64,000 nucleotides of DNA, taken from assembly GCA_037367405.1 (NCBI GenBank), contig JAZKJV010011604.1:1-64000 (forward strand), written 5' to 3'. This document shows, piece by piece, positions 13,150 through 25,423 of this stretch. Source of the DNA: Ottelia alismoides (lineage: Eukaryota; Streptophyta; Magnoliopsida; Alismatales; Hydrocharitaceae). The notes under the pieces are model-generated. The model was not told the DNA's origin. It made no database searches and saw only the letters and a list, made by a program, of their open reading frames with translations. Position 1 is the first letter of the stretch, and each line of letters begins with the position of its first letter. A program made the position numbers and the translations under genes.

Positions 13150-14203
13150 GAGAACCTATTGATCACAATAAACTTGATCTCCTTGCACAAAAGTTATGTA
13201 AGAGATTTGGAAATGCAGTTGACCTCTCTGATGAATATTCTATAGAAACCCACGTGCCCTGAAAATAACCTCACATGTCTTACAGTCTGAGGTGGATCTA
13301 AATTGGCAATTACATACACCTTTGTTGGTCGACTTCCATGTCACGTTTGGAAATGACGTGACCTATCATAATCCCTTCTATGACCATGAAGTGGCTCTTT
13401 TCCCAAGATGCACATTAACTTCACGACATTTCTGAAGTACTCTGTCCAAGTGCTCAAGGCATGCATCAAAATTGTCACCATAGACTGAGAAGTTGTCCAT
13501 AAACACCCCAAGAAAATAGGCAACCATCTCGACAAAAACTGCAAGCATGCATCTCTGGAATGTAGTAGGTGTGTTGCACATACCAAAGGCATTCTCATGA
13601 AAGCGTAGGTGTCGAACGGGCAAGTGAAGGTAGTCTTCTCTTGGTTTCTGGGGAGGTTGCCACTTTTTTGTACCTAGAGTACCCATCCAAAAAGTGGAAG
13701 AACTCGTAGATGTCTAGTCTCTCTAGAAGTTGATCAATGAATGGCAAGGGGAAGTGGTCCTTCTTTGTCGTTGCATTGAGACGGCGGTAGTCGACACATA
13801 AACACCGGGATATCGAAACCTGAGTAGAAATCTCATCTCCTCTATCGTTTGTAACCATGATGAGCCTATATTTCTTAGGAACTATATGCAGAGGGCTCAC
13901 CCATTTTGAATCAGATATGGGATAAATGAAGCTTACATCACACAATTTTGTGATTTCTTTCATGATGACATCCTGCATATTGGGTTCAGTCTTCTTTGAC
14001 ACTTTCGGGGAGGCTTGGCATCTTCTTCCAAATAGATGTGGTGTGAGCACAGAGCAAGATTCATCCCACGGAGATCTGAGACATGCCAACCAAGTGCCTT
14101 GTTGTTCTTTTCTAGAACCTCGAGAAGTCAAAATTCTTGATCTAGCATCATCTTGTTGTTGATGATAACCGGATACATGTTCTCTCACCTGCAAGGAAAG
14201 CAT
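13150..14203 (-). pseudogene. Ath-B reverse transcriptase remnant
   Basis: Two overlapping frames carry the domain. Segment 13595-14203 has FIYPISDSKWVSP, CVDYRRLN, DHFPLPFIDQ and FLDGYS. Segment 13378-13686 has ENAFGMCNTPTTFQRCM and VFMDNFSVYGD, so the catalytic FMDD reads FMDN. At least one frameshift separates them (near 13640). The motif order and spacing are those of Athila RT. Confidence 0.8.
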
Positions 14204-14972
14204 ACATAAGGCATGCCGGAAGTGGCTTTCGCTTTGGTTTTGATCTATTTTGCTTCATGGTCACTTCTGAAACTATGCTGGTAGGTTGATGATCTGCCAT
14301 TACTTAAGATTTAGTACTACTCACCTCAATGGCTTGTTGTTCAACTGACAATGTGCCAAACAGATTTGTAATGAATTCATCATGTTTGGACTAGCATGAC
14401 CCGTATGAATCAAAGAGATGCATTTGAAAAATTGGATTCTATACCCCAAGTGCTATCAGAGCTTGTGTCAACTATGCTTTCCTAGTCCTCGTAAGAGAGA
14501 GAATTCCCAGGGTCCATGTGTCATTCAAAGAGAGTTATGTATCTCTAATCTCTGCAATAAAGTCATAGTCTGCTTCAGGTGGTGCTTCATGACTTTCATC
14601 TGATACAACCTTTGGCTCGCTGACCATGTCTATGGTAACTCTGTGTTTTCATGAGTTGAACGTGATCTTCCCAGACCTATAGTCTACTACAATCTACGGT
14701 GTTCAAGAATGGCCATCCAAGGATAATTGAGGTCTGAAGTAATGGTGAAGAGGAGTCCATCAAGGACTATGAAATCAACTAGGAACTGCATGTCCTGCAC
14801 CTTTACCACAACATCTTCCGAAAGACCTCGGGGTCACTTAATGGATCGATCAACGAACTGAAGGATCATGCATGTATACTTGAGTGGATCCATCCTGAAT
14901 TCTTACAATAATGACGAGGGCAAAACGTTGATGGAAGAACCGCTGTCAAGCAAGGTTCGATCGAAGACTTGG
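14204..14972 (-). pseudogene. Ath-B protease and protease-RT linker remnant
   Basis: No long frame remains. Reading the minus strand piecewise, 14620-14960 matches the protease C-terminal half of Ath-D (29400-29690): words for the VDFIV, PRG, RSI and ILQF blocks are visible as nucleotide similarity (for example GATCGATCAACGAACTGAAG beside GATCTATCGGCAAACTGAAG). The part 14204-14600 is the variable acidic linker. The element breaks off at about 14972. Confidence 0.6.
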
Positions 14973-15939
14973 TTAAAAATCTAAGCTAATCTAAGCTAAA
15001 TCTCTAACTAAAAACACTAGAGCTCTGGTGAAGAAACTAAGCTAATCTAAGATAAATCTCTAACTAAAACACTAAATAGAATGCAAAAAATGATAGATAC
15101 GAACTAAATCTACCTAAGAATCATAAAGATGCAACTCTTCTACCTGTTGGTGGGTAGGAGCAGGGCAGGACGGAGCACCATCGTGGATCGCCTCTTCTCC
15201 TCGCTCCGGTGCTCTTCAGGCATGGGGAAGCAACCTCTGTCACCGGTGGTTTACGCGCACACACTAAGATGCACAATGGAACTCAAAGAGGGATCAAAAA
15301 GGGAAGGTGAAGGATAGGTTTTTATTTATAAACAAAGTAGATACGCTTATTGATTAAGGGTTCAGAAGAAATTTGGTCTTTGTGCAAGGAATCTGGGGAT
15401 AAGGCGAAGATCAATGATGATTGAATTATATCGTAACGTGGGGAAATAATGAAAAGGATCGATGGATCGAGCGATAAAAATGGTAGAAAAGTGGGGAAAA
15501 GACACACCTGATGAGTCAGAAGCGTTGGGAGAGGAAGTTGACCGGAGGTCAACAAACCTTGGGCTGTGATTGGTCTACGTATGACACTAAAAGAAAAAAC
15601 AACCAATTTTATTAGAAATTAGTTAACTAAAAAGGTAAACGGTTTTATTAATGTTTGGTTATAAAATATGTTTAGTATTTTATGAAGTATTTTAATATGA
15701 TTTATATTTATTTTTTGATTTTATTTGTTATAAGTTAATTTTTAAGGGTATATTTATATGTATATTCATCTATGTTTTGGGTTTTTTTATTTTGTATTTT
15801 TATTTTATTATTTAATTTTCTTATTTCGTATATTTATAACTTATATTTATGATACAAACATATTTTTATTGTTTTTTGATCTATTATGCACACTTCAATA
15901 AATATGTGTATTTATTATATAGGTAGAAGTATAGGTATT
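14973..15939 (-). repeat. Ath-B: 5' LTR remnant with duplicated junction
   Basis: Matches 7921-8550 of the Ath-B 3' LTR (for example ACTAAATAGAATGCAA and GGTTTTTATTTATA). Its first 90 bases contain the word CTAAGCTAATCTAAG twice, as a local duplication at the point where protease sequence jumps into mid-LTR. The right end is cut at 15939 by Ath-C; the U3 end of this LTR is not in the window. Confidence 0.75.
15935..15939. repeat. Putative target site (GTATT) of Ath-C
   Basis: Five bases directly before the TG terminus of the Ath-C LTR. The matching right-hand copy is not found because the 3' end of Ath-C is missing. Confidence 0.4.
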
Positions 15940-17150
15940 TGATGAATCTGTGATTCATCATACTAAAAGATGAAAATAGAGCTTCATTCCTGAGTAATTA
16001 GCTGTATTTCATAATTTATTCTGCATTTTTATCATTCATGCATTTGAAATTAATATTCGCATTTTATAACTCATAATTGCATTCAAAATCATCTTCACAT
16101 TTTCATCAAACTTCATGCATTTTAAGTAATTAACGCTAACTCCAATTGACCCCAAACCACCTTCATCGTGTACATATTATTAACAAAATTAAAGGAAAAA
16201 TACAAGAAAATACTACCTCAAATAGTTAACCCATGAGACAAGATCCCAACTTTAAAATAGACAGACTAAAATGCTCATATTTTCCTCTTATAGTGTTTGA
16301 TTTATGTCTAATCACTTTTAAAGTAATACATATTCCAAGACCCTCAAAACAAGAGTAATTTCATAAAAATTGGAGCTTGTATGTGAAAGTTTGGTTTTGG
16401 GCCTCTTTAGCGCATTTTGTGTTTTACTAGTTTTTGACCTGATATTTTATGTCCATAGTTAACCGTTTTTCTTTTATTTCTTTTTCATCTATATTCTTTG
16501 ATGAAAGTTTAATTAAAAACTACAAAAATCCAAATCCAAATTAAGATTGAAATCAAAGAAACTGATCGAGTCCGCGTGTCCCCTGGGTGTCTATACAAAT
16601 ATCTCCCATGTTCTTCTTTATTTTATTTCCCTATTTTCTTATTTATTATAAATCCAAAAAATTAGATTAATGTGTAAATATTTATCTTTGATTTTATCAT
16701 ATTTTTTCTTGATTAGTCCTTGATTAAATATCACAAAAAACTTACAAAGCCCAAAAAATCGGTATCCTTTTGCACAAATGACCTCTTTCTCTCTTGGTCC
16801 CTGCATTGAAGTTGTTGATCTCATCGAGACATGCAATTTTTTTGTTGAGCACTTTTTGATCTCACGCCATTTACTATTTCTTTCTGATTTATTTTTATCA
16901 TTTATTCATGAATTTTCTGGAGATGACACGTGGCAGCTCCTGGAACGCTAGGTGTTACTCATTTTTACCTCTTTTTTATTTTGTTTTTATAAAAAAAATA
17001 AATAATAAAATAATAAAAGACTCACGTGCCTTGCATGTGAGGACTTCTTCTCTATCCATTCAACTCCAGAAACTTAACCACCCCTCGCCATTGACCCTCT
17101 ATCCTTATCTCCTTCATCTTCCTCGTGCAACTACCTGCTTCCCCTTCTCC

Positions 17151-17158
17151 TATATAAG
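17151..17158 (+). promoter_or_regulatory. TATA box of the Ath-C LTR
   Basis: TATATAAG about 1.21 kb from the U3 end, equivalent in place to the Ath-F TATA box (1.23 kb). A (GA)n tract follows at 17209. Confidence 0.6.
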
Positions 17159-17208
17159 ACTCCTCCAGCCACCTTAAGAAAGCCATTTGCCATCTTCTAG
17201 GAACAACA

Positions 17209-17227
17209 GAGAGAGAGAGAGAGAGAG
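17209..17227 (+). repeat. (GA)n microsatellite in Ath-C LTR
   Basis: Nine to ten GA units, about 55 bp downstream of the TATA box, probably in the 5' end of the transcript. Confidence 0.9.
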
Positions 17228-19198
17228 TTTCTGGAGGAGGAGACTGTGATAGGGGCTCCTCTCTCTGGCGAAGAATCTTAGGCGTGATCTCGACAAGCCT
17301 CCCGTACACCGACGACACAGTCGAGGCGACAACAAGTAAGAGGCACGTATCCCATTCCATCTCCAGGCGACCTTATCCCCCATTTCTTCTTCTTTTTTTC
17401 AATTCCCTTATTTTCTATCCATTACTCTGTTTCTCCTATCACACCCATCTTCACCTTCTTCATCATTGCTCTGCCCCACCGAGGATGAACCATCTCCATC
17501 GCGAACCTCCTACTCCGTGTGAGATCCAACAACCAGACCTCCGCCAATGCCTACGTCGCCACCATCGAGCCATCACCTATGCCCACAAGAGCCTCTCCAT
17601 CCGTCACCTGCTGCTTGCCCCGCCTTCCTCTATCTAACAACATGCCACCATGCGTGGCCATATCCTCTCTTGCCCCGCGTGAGCTCCAACTACAGGATCC
17701 ATCGCCTCCAGCCCAACTGCCCTTGATCGCAACCATTAACCCATGTGTCTACCACTCCCCTCGTAGGGCGTGCATCGCCCAACTTTATCCAATCGTGCGC
17801 TTGTCTCTAGACACTTGCTTTGCTTCTAGTCACCCTCGCTTTGCCAGGAGCTACCCCGGAGCTGTCTGCGCCCCCTCTAGTTGACGGTCGATTCCTAGCC
17901 CTCGGTCGTTCCTGATGGTGTGTAGTTGCCCCAACTCCAGGGATCGTATAAAGGAAAAGGGGGAGGGAGGGGGGCATTACGTGCTCTACATTCCCTTTTG
18001 GAAAATTTACATGAAACCCCTCGGCTATTGGGAAAATAACGGCTAAATCTGTAACCTTTATGTAGGCATGTGCTTTGCACTTGCCCTGGTGGAGCTTCTT
18101 CAACCAAACCGCTGGATATCAAGAAAATCACAAAAAAGTCGCCAGTTCTAGGAGGCACGTAAGGTGTGCGTGCTATCCTGGGAAATTTGCAGAAATATTA
18201 TAGAGAGTTTAGGTTATTGCATCGACGTCCTGTCAACATATTTATTTATCAATTTTAGCTTTTGTATTTGTGTTCTAAACCCCGTGTTATCCATTTATTT
18301 TGAACCTCATTTTGTCACCACTTTATCATTCCAAAAATTACATTTTGTTCTTCAATTAATTCTTTATAATATTTCATGCTTGCGGTATTTTTATTCTCTG
18401 TGGTTAGTTAATTAATATTATTTGTGCATAAAATCACTTATTTTACCCAACATGTGCTTTTAAATTCATAGTTAATTAACCATTTCACTAAAAATTACCA
18501 AAAAAATCATAGATAGTAGAATTAATTGTTAGTAACATTGTGCCTAAAAAGAATTGCATTTGCATCCATAGTTTTGTCTAAAAAATCATTTCGTACATTT
18601 CATTAATTAATTTTTAATAAGTATTAAATCCAACATTTTTAGGTTCTAGGATTTTTCTGGGATAGATCACCTAGTGACACATCTTAGAAACTTTTAATTC
18701 TTGAAAATAAAGATTTAATAACTATTATAATTAATTATTTAAAATCTCATCATCTACATTCATAAATTTATTATTTATTCATATTGCATTCAAAATTTCC
18801 AAAAAGTTACAGTAGCCTAATTTCGCCATATTTAACATTCTGGCCAAGTTTGAGGATTTTTGGACTTGAATTGATTGAATTTTACAATTAAACCCTAAAA
18901 CTTAGCCAAAATTGTATACTACTCATTCATTGCATTTAAAATTTAAAAAAAAACCTCTTTGAAAATCTAAATTTGAGATCCAGTAAAAATCAACTAAGGA
19001 GACAGTTGCCTCCCTGAGTTTGACCTTGGAACATACCAAGTTAAAAAACTTAATTAATTTCTTGCTTTAATTGATAAATTAATTAAAATAATGATTTTCG
19101 ATCAACCTTGAATTTCTCGCCCACAAGGAATATCTTTTTAATCATTAATTCAACATTAATTCGATTAAATTAATAGGGTGATTTTTTAATTACTCAAA

Positions 19199-19216
19199 TG
19201 GCACCGCTGCTGAGGT
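19199..19216 (+). other. Decayed tRNA-Asp primer-binding site of Ath-C
   Basis: Reads TGGCACCGCTGCTGAGG. The intact site in Ath-F reads TGGCGCCGTTGCCGGGG. Differences are mostly transitions at former CG sites. It lies two bases inside the LTR end. Confidence 0.75.
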
Positions 19217-20150
19217 TCTTAAAATAAGTTAATTCATGAGGCATGACCTAGGTTATTTTTAAGAAATCATGTTTTTAGGTTTTCCATTGCAGAGTACTCT
19301 GACCCCCAGTCTTTTTGTATTTATTTCTACATTTCTAATATTTTTAGTTCTTTTATTTTTGTATATTTTTCTGTGAATATTACTCTAATATTCGATCTTC
19401 TATTTTTTGTACAAGGTACTCGACGAACTTGGAGCGGCTCTCTTGGAAGTCGATGAAACTCGAAGCGACTGATCGCCCGAGAATTTAATTTATGAAGAGA
19501 GATATTTTTTAATTAACTGCTAATTTCCAATGGTTCCCGATCGGGTTCTCACGTGTGTAAAAAAGTCTGAACATTTTTTTGTGGTGTGTCAGACATGTTT
19601 CACTCTCCGATGAGGATGGGGCCTGATTGAGTGGTTCGTAGTTCTAGGACTGCACATACGACTATTAGAGTTACTACGATTTTTGATTGTGGTCGTAGAA
19701 TTTATGACCATAGTGCTCTAAATTATACGCACTATATCGTCTCTCATTTAGCCAAATTAAATTGTTCTATCATTCGCTAATAGATATTACTGTTCTAGGT
19801 ACGATTTCCCGTGCATGCATCAGATTTAATTTTTCTAGGGAAATTTCAATTCTGGTTGTCATATTGCATGAAGATTATGAGGAAGCACTGTAAGTATCTG
19901 TAACTTAGCATTCATCATCGTGTTTCCCGATGCAGGGCTTTTTCGATTCTCCCTCGGTTTTCATCCACACAAGAATAAAGAAAATTGAAATCCCTGTGTA
20001 GACGTGCATTGTTCCCCACTCAAATTTAAAGTGATAACCAAACTAAAACAAGTGGACTTCTAACAATATATATTAATTAAAATTGTATAAAATTGAAAGC
20101 ATTTGTTTTTGGGAGAGCAACCCCATCATTGTTTGATTTTATTGCAAGTG

Positions 20151-20163
20151 AGAGAGAGAGAGA
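20151..20163 (+). repeat. (GA)n tract
   Basis: Short GAGAGAGAGAGAG run in the Ath-C leader. Confidence 0.8.
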
Positions 20164-20658
20164 TGACACTAGGATATAATCAATCTAGAATTTTCTTATA
20201 GAGTACCATTTCTTTCTTTTTAGGTGATTAGCTAGTTTTCAATGAGGATCTACAGGTACCCAGTAAATGGTTTGGATTTCCTTAATAGATTGGGAGGTTT
20301 AGAGGATGCCTTAGTCCTCAAGGAACGAGTAGCTGTATTTATAGGATCGGTACTTACTCCTATACTGTATGAAAGTAGGCGCAACTAGTCGAAAGAGTCG
20401 GGATAGTCTATGGGAAAATACATGCACCTAAAATCTTGTTAACTCTTTCCAATTCTGCAATTATCACCAACTAAAATAGGCAAGATAATTTGGCCGAACC
20501 TTTGTAGCCCTCACCGAGTTGGTGAAATCGGGGTCTGCATTTGTATATTGAATTGTGTAACAGTGCACTTGCACAGACAGCTTGTGGTTTCACAAATCTA
20601 TTTCTTCCATCCCATTAGAAGATGAAAGAATATTGGCATTCATACCTAGACTCCATGG

Positions 20659-20663
20659 GTCGT
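20659..20663. repeat. Target-site duplication of Ath-D, left copy (GTCGT)
   Basis: Identical to 39685-39689 and directly next to the TG end of the left LTR. This defines both ends of Ath-D. Confidence 0.85.
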
Positions 20664-23600
20664 TGTTGGGCACAAAATTCCGAGGGTTGGAAAAATTGAT
20701 TAAAAGGTCGTCGTTGCTTTTATCCCCAAAATCCCGCGTCAAACAATTTTTTTGCTACTTATTAACCTGTACAGCGGATAGGGTTGAACTCAGGGAGGCT
20801 ACAATTACCGAGGGTTATTCAATTAATCAGAAACTAATTAAGAGAAAACAGGAATCTCAAAGGACAACTATCCTTGGTTTTTATGATTTTTTTAATTTTT
20901 AATTTTTAATTTTTTTTATTTTCTAATTTTTTTATATTTTCTGATTTTCAAATTTTTAGTGATTTTGATTTTGCAATTTTTTTAATTTTCAAAAATAACA
21001 CGAACAATATGCACAAGCACAAGAATAGGCACACCAACTCTTTTTGTAATTTTTTCAATTTATCAAGAATGTTCAGAAAAAATTCAGAAAAAATATTTTT
21101 GTGTTTTAAAAGTTTTGAAATATTTTGAGAATTTTTGTGGAATTTTCAGATGTTTTTCTATTTTTCTAAATATCAAACAGTAAGAAAATGTGAAAATGTG
21201 CATAGCCTGGAGTAATTTGCAAATTAAAAATATTTATACGGCAAAACACCTAACAATTATTTTTAAGACAAACTAGAAGAAATTATCTACAAACAGGAAC
21301 TGAAATCAAAATTTTTATGTTTTTATAGATTTTTTGGTGATTTTTATAAGTTTTTTGATGTTTTTCAATTTTTTTGAGTTTTATAAATAATTAATGCGTG
21401 AAAACTTGTCAGAAATTAAAAGATAATGAAATACAACTACTCTATTTTTTTGGAATTTTTGGAATAAATTTTTAATTTTTATGAATTTTAGAATTTCAAG
21501 CAAAGGAAAAATGACATGTTCTTGATTTTTGAATAATAATAAATGAGGACAAAATGTAATGAAAATTCTATGCTAAGAAGATAATCACATCAGGTGCATA
21601 GCACAATTTTTGCAAAATTTTTAAAGTATGACAAACATTTTATTCATTCAAAGAGGTCATGCAAGTTAAAGTCTGGAATCAGAGGGATGTAAATGTAATT
21701 GTGAAAAAGTTCTGCACTGCATAATAAGAACGTAAACTTACGAGATGAAATATGAAATTTACCCAAATATGTTCTGAACCTCAGGGGTGTTTCTGCAATT
21801 TCAAAAATGTTTGGGGACATGAACGCAATTTCTCCATAAATTTTTGATCTTCAAAACCATATTCTCTCCTTTCGTTTCCTGCAAAAGGGGCAAGGGCACC
21901 AAGGGGGCCGCCACCCCTTCCTGTTCTTCTCGAGGCGCGGGTGGCAACGGCGATATGGTGGAGAGACGTTGGATGGAGGATGTCGAGGCAGCTGCGGCGT
22001 CGCTAGTCGGCGGTTGCGTGCTAGAGGAGGGCTGCCGCTAAGGATGCGGGAGGAGGTCACCGCACACGGTGAGGGCGGTTCACGGGCGCGGTGGTCAGAT
22101 GCGACGTTCAAGCAGCAGGAGGGGCGACCGCAGGTCGCTACTGCGCATGGGGCCACGGTGGTTGACGGCGGGTCGGTGCAGATCCATGGGCGGCGGGGGT
22201 GATCGCAGCTGTGGGCGGCGCGGGACGACAATGCTGCCCGCGTCTGTTTTTTTATTTTTATTTATTTTTATTTTTTTGTTGTAAATAGTGAATAAAAGAA
22301 GGAATTTTTTTTTGTAAATCCGAAAAACAGGAAATAAAAGGATAAAGAATTTTTTTAAATTTTTATATTTTTATATGATCCTACAAAACAAACGTTAGAG
22401 AACAAAAAGATTTTTTTATTTATTTACAAACCAGAAAATGAATGAGGATTCGGCGAAAGTGGAAGGATCGAATCCGACTCTCCGACCACCGTACGCGGCC
22501 GGAGTTGAGAGATCGTGGACGATAGAAATAGAACGCGTAGAGATCGAGAAAGTGAGATGAAAAATCGAGTCGGAGCGGATCAAGATCGTGAAGAAAATTT
22601 TTTTAGTGATCTAGAGAAAGAGAAATGACGATAAAAAAATGCGATGAACTAAACTACGATTAAACTAAGACAAACGTACGAAGAAAAATGTGGTTCTCAC
22701 CTCAGGAGCGGAAAAGGACCGTGATCGCCTCGACAAGGCCGACTCGCTGTCACTGGGCGGCTCGGAGGCTAGGCATAATTATCGACGAATTTTTCTCTCG
22801 GAGATCGGGCTCCCCTCTCTAAAGATTTATCAAGTTGGAATGAGGGATATGGATCCATATAAATAGAAAAGATGGAATGAAATTTGATTTTTGAATTTTT
22901 TTGGATAAAGAGATAAGAGATGAATTTTTGAATTTTTTGGTGGAAGAGATGACATGAGATAAAGTAAAAGAATAAATTGTTTACAAAATTATCTTTTTTT
23001 TTGAATTTTCGTCACTTTATTTATTTGAATTAAAAAATATTATTTTTTTATTTTTTTACGATGGTTAATTAAAAATAACAACTATATACATATATTATAT
23101 ACATATATGACATTATATACAACAGTAAATGAGGAAATTAGTCCTTTTTTGTTTTAAGAATTTATTATTTTTTTATTTTTATTTTAAATAATTAGTAAAA
23201 ATATTTACAAATACAATATGCACAAAATACATGGGAAATCACACAAACCACCCTAGAAAATCAACTTTTCAACCATAACTTCAAAAATTATGAAAACACA
23301 ACTATTTTGAAGATACATTAATTTAGAATTCAATGGAAGTGATATTGATTTGATTTGAGATCATGTGGAGCCGGAATTGATCTTTCAATCTTAATAGCTT
23401 TTTCCAAGTGTGGCTACTTTTATTCTGTTCATGATTTAATTGTGCAGTCATTCTTATTAATTAGGACACATTGTTATTTACAACTTCGGTTTTGAAAGTT
23501 ATTCGATTTGAGGTCAATTAATGTACAAATAAATTAGTGTTAGTTTTATACATATATACACAGAATAAGTGAGAAGTATTTACAACAACACACACACATT

Positions 23601-23893
23601 TTTTTTATTTTGAGCTTAAGGACCCTTTTCTCCCCCTACTTTATTCCTGGTCGATCATGTCAAGTCTTGACCTTCTCTCGGGGTTCGGGTCAGCCTGTTC
23701 ATAGTCTTCCTTTTTTTATTTTCTTTTCTTTCTTTATTTATTTATTTATTTTAGACTAAAATTAGTAAGAAGTGTACAATATTTACACAGATGCAAGTTA
23801 GTAAGAATATGGAGTTAGTGTTATATGCTGGAGTTTTATAAGGGATTTTAAGCTAAAATAAATGAATAAAGATGACGAATCGCAGATTCATCA
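20664..23893 (-). repeat. Ath-D: 3' LTR (left copy, 3,230 bp)
   Basis: Begins TGTTGGGCACAAAATTCC and ends CGCAGATTCATCA. The conserved U5 word GGTTGAACTCAGGGAGGC is at 20782-20799. The interior has a GC-rich block (about 21880-22220) with overlapping ORFs on both strands (21851-22231 minus, 21969-22202 plus) that recurs in the other LTR with frame-breaking differences, so I do not call genes there. Confidence 0.9.
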
Positions 23894-23910
23894 TCCCCCT
23901 ATGCTTTACC
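23894..23910 (-). other. Polypurine tract of Ath-D
   Basis: Element-sense GGTAAAGCATAGGGGGA ends exactly at the LTR. It differs by one base from the AAGTATAGGGGG core found in the four internal hairpins of the same element. Confidence 0.8.
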
Positions 23911-25287
23911 TTTGCTAGTCCCCTAGAAAACACTTATTTAAAAGAATAAGTGAAGAAAAAGAAAAAGAAAGGGAAAATAAAGAAAGTAGGACAATATTGA
24001 GTATTAAACTTATCTTCATAAAATTGTAGTTTGGAGCTTTGTCGGACCTTTGGATTATTAGTGTGTCGGAACTTATGTGAGACTTAGAATTTTAAAATCA
24101 ACAGCCTTCAAGTTCTACACATCATTGTCATAGTTTCGGCTCAGAAGTCATCTTAGATCAATCCTCTTCCCAAAGTATACCCTATGAAAATTGAACAATC
24201 GACTCATGTTTGTGAAAGATTTTAGCTTTTCCCATCTAGAATGCTGAACTACAATGCAAATCTCCTCTCCAGTAACTCGTCCTCGGGGAGTCAGGTATTT
24301 CCTTCTAAGGTCAATTGCGTTGTTTCACAATCGAAATGGGGGAGAATTTAGAAGAAGGAGAAAAGAACTGGAGGGTGACCAGTGTAGTCACCTCTCCTTG
24401 TGAAGCTGGCCAGTGTAGCCAAGTCTCCACCAAGATCTGTAGGTTTTGTTGAAGCCTGGACCTTTTTGGTCAGATATTTATTTGGTAGTGGCTTCTTTGT
24501 ATTTGGATTTTTGGTGGCTCTGCTTGGATCTTGTTGTGCCCCTACAGATATAGAATCTTTTTTCCGTACATGTTTTGGGGTCTTAGAAAAATGTACCCAA
24601 CCGTCCATCCCTTTTCCGAAGCTTTATTTCAACCCGTACTCCGATCTTTAGATTTATAAGCTACCAGAAAAAAAACTCACACAGTCTTCCAGCATCCCGT
24701 CTGAGTTGAGCTAAGTGCATAGTGCGGGAGCACAAATTAATTCCCTATTTGAGAGTTATACCCAGAATGAAAAGACCAGGTTAGACACTAAGAGTCAAAT
24801 GCTGCACATTGTCATGTGGAACTCAAAGAATTAAGTCAAAGACCTGAAGCTTCTAAAATCCTATTTCTCGGTGAAGTTCCTTTGAGAATTAGGTGGATTA
24901 AGGTCCAACTAAGCTCCATTCTTAAATTTTATTCCAGACATAGTTTAAATATCAATACTATCCTAAAAAATGCACATGCAAATGCAACATGTGAACAATG
25001 CATAGACTCTTTTTTTTGAAGAGGAATGATGCACATGTGAAAATAACATTTTTTTAAAGCAATTTTCTAATTTTGAACTTTTTATGGATTTTTGTAGGAA
25101 AAATGCAGATGTGAAAGAAAGGTTTTTTTTCTCAAATTTTTATAGACTTTTGGTTTTGTAGTTTTTTTAAGGAAAAAAGGGTTAGTAAAATATATACAAG
25201 TATATACAAGACTCTTTTTTTGTTTTTGTTTATTTTGTTTATTTTTTTATTTTTTTGTTATTGTTTTTGTTTTTGTTTTTGTTTTGT

Positions 25288-25310
25288 TTATTATTATTAT
25301 TATTATTATT
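25288..25310 (+). repeat. (TTA)n microsatellite
   Basis: About seven TTA units following a TTTTTG-rich stretch (25225-25285), inside the Ath-D 3' non-coding region. Confidence 0.9.
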
Positions 25311-25423
25311 TGGTTTTTTGCATACATGGATTTTGCAAAATTATACACATAACCCTCCAAATAAACATATTTAAAAGTACGAGTTATGTCTAAAGTATAT
25401 ATACAATATATACGACACCCCCC

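Larger units (their letters stand above)
5980..15939 (-). mobile_element. Ath-B: decayed Athila-type element, interrupted by Ath-C
   Basis: In minus orientation from left to right: 3' LTR (5980-8853), PPT, 3' non-coding region, integrase, RNase H, RT and protease remnants, then a direct jump to the middle of an LTR at 14973. Gag, leader, PBS and U5 are missing, so an internal deletion has occurred. The 5-bp word before the left end is TACGA; the matching duplication would lie beyond the displaced 5' LTR and is not in the window. Coding parts carry many stops and frameshifts. The two LTR pieces look about 85% identical by eye, so this is an old copy. Confidence 0.8.
15940..19196 (+). mobile_element. 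Ath-C: 5' LTR (plus strand)
   Basis: Starts with the perfect U3 palindrome TGATGAATC-TGT-GATTCATCA and ends TTACTCA two bases before a PBS. The U3 resembles the reverse complement of Ath-F (ATGAAAATAGAGCTTC beside TTGAAAATAGAGCTTT). The U5 word GACAGTTGCCTCCCTGAG at 19000-19017 is the reverse complement of that in Ath-F (42724-42741). A TATA box lies at 17151, so U3 is about 1.2 kb and R-U5 about 2 kb, as in Ath-F. ORFs at 17284-17637 and 17519-17884 lie in the C-rich transcribed part of the LTR and are not genes. Confidence 0.85.
19217..20663 (+). mobile_element. Ath-C: 5' leader, split by Ath-D
   Basis: About 1.4 kb of untranslated leader, comparable in length to that of Ath-F (54442-55789) and Ath-D (32517-33937). 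It shares the word TCTGACCCCC near 19308 with Ath-F. A GTAAGTATCT...GATGCAG stretch (19890-19935) looks like a tiny intron, but this is not tested. I recognise no coding domain. The region ends at the target site of Ath-D and continues at 39690. Confidence 0.65.

Noticed and set aside
17284..17884. Two overlapping plus ORFs (117 and 121 residues) that look like a Pro/His-rich host protein
   Set aside because: They lie in the C-rich transcribed part of the Ath-C LTR; composition explains the open frames.
19890..19935. Small intron (GTAAGT...GCAG) in the Ath-C leader
   Set aside because: At about 46 bases it is shorter than usual plant introns, and splice-like words are expected by chance; no exon coding support.
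21851..22284. Overlapping ORFs on both strands in a GC-rich block of Ath-D
   Set aside because: The same block occurs in the right LTR (37656-38067) with frame-breaking differences. LTR sequence, not a gene.
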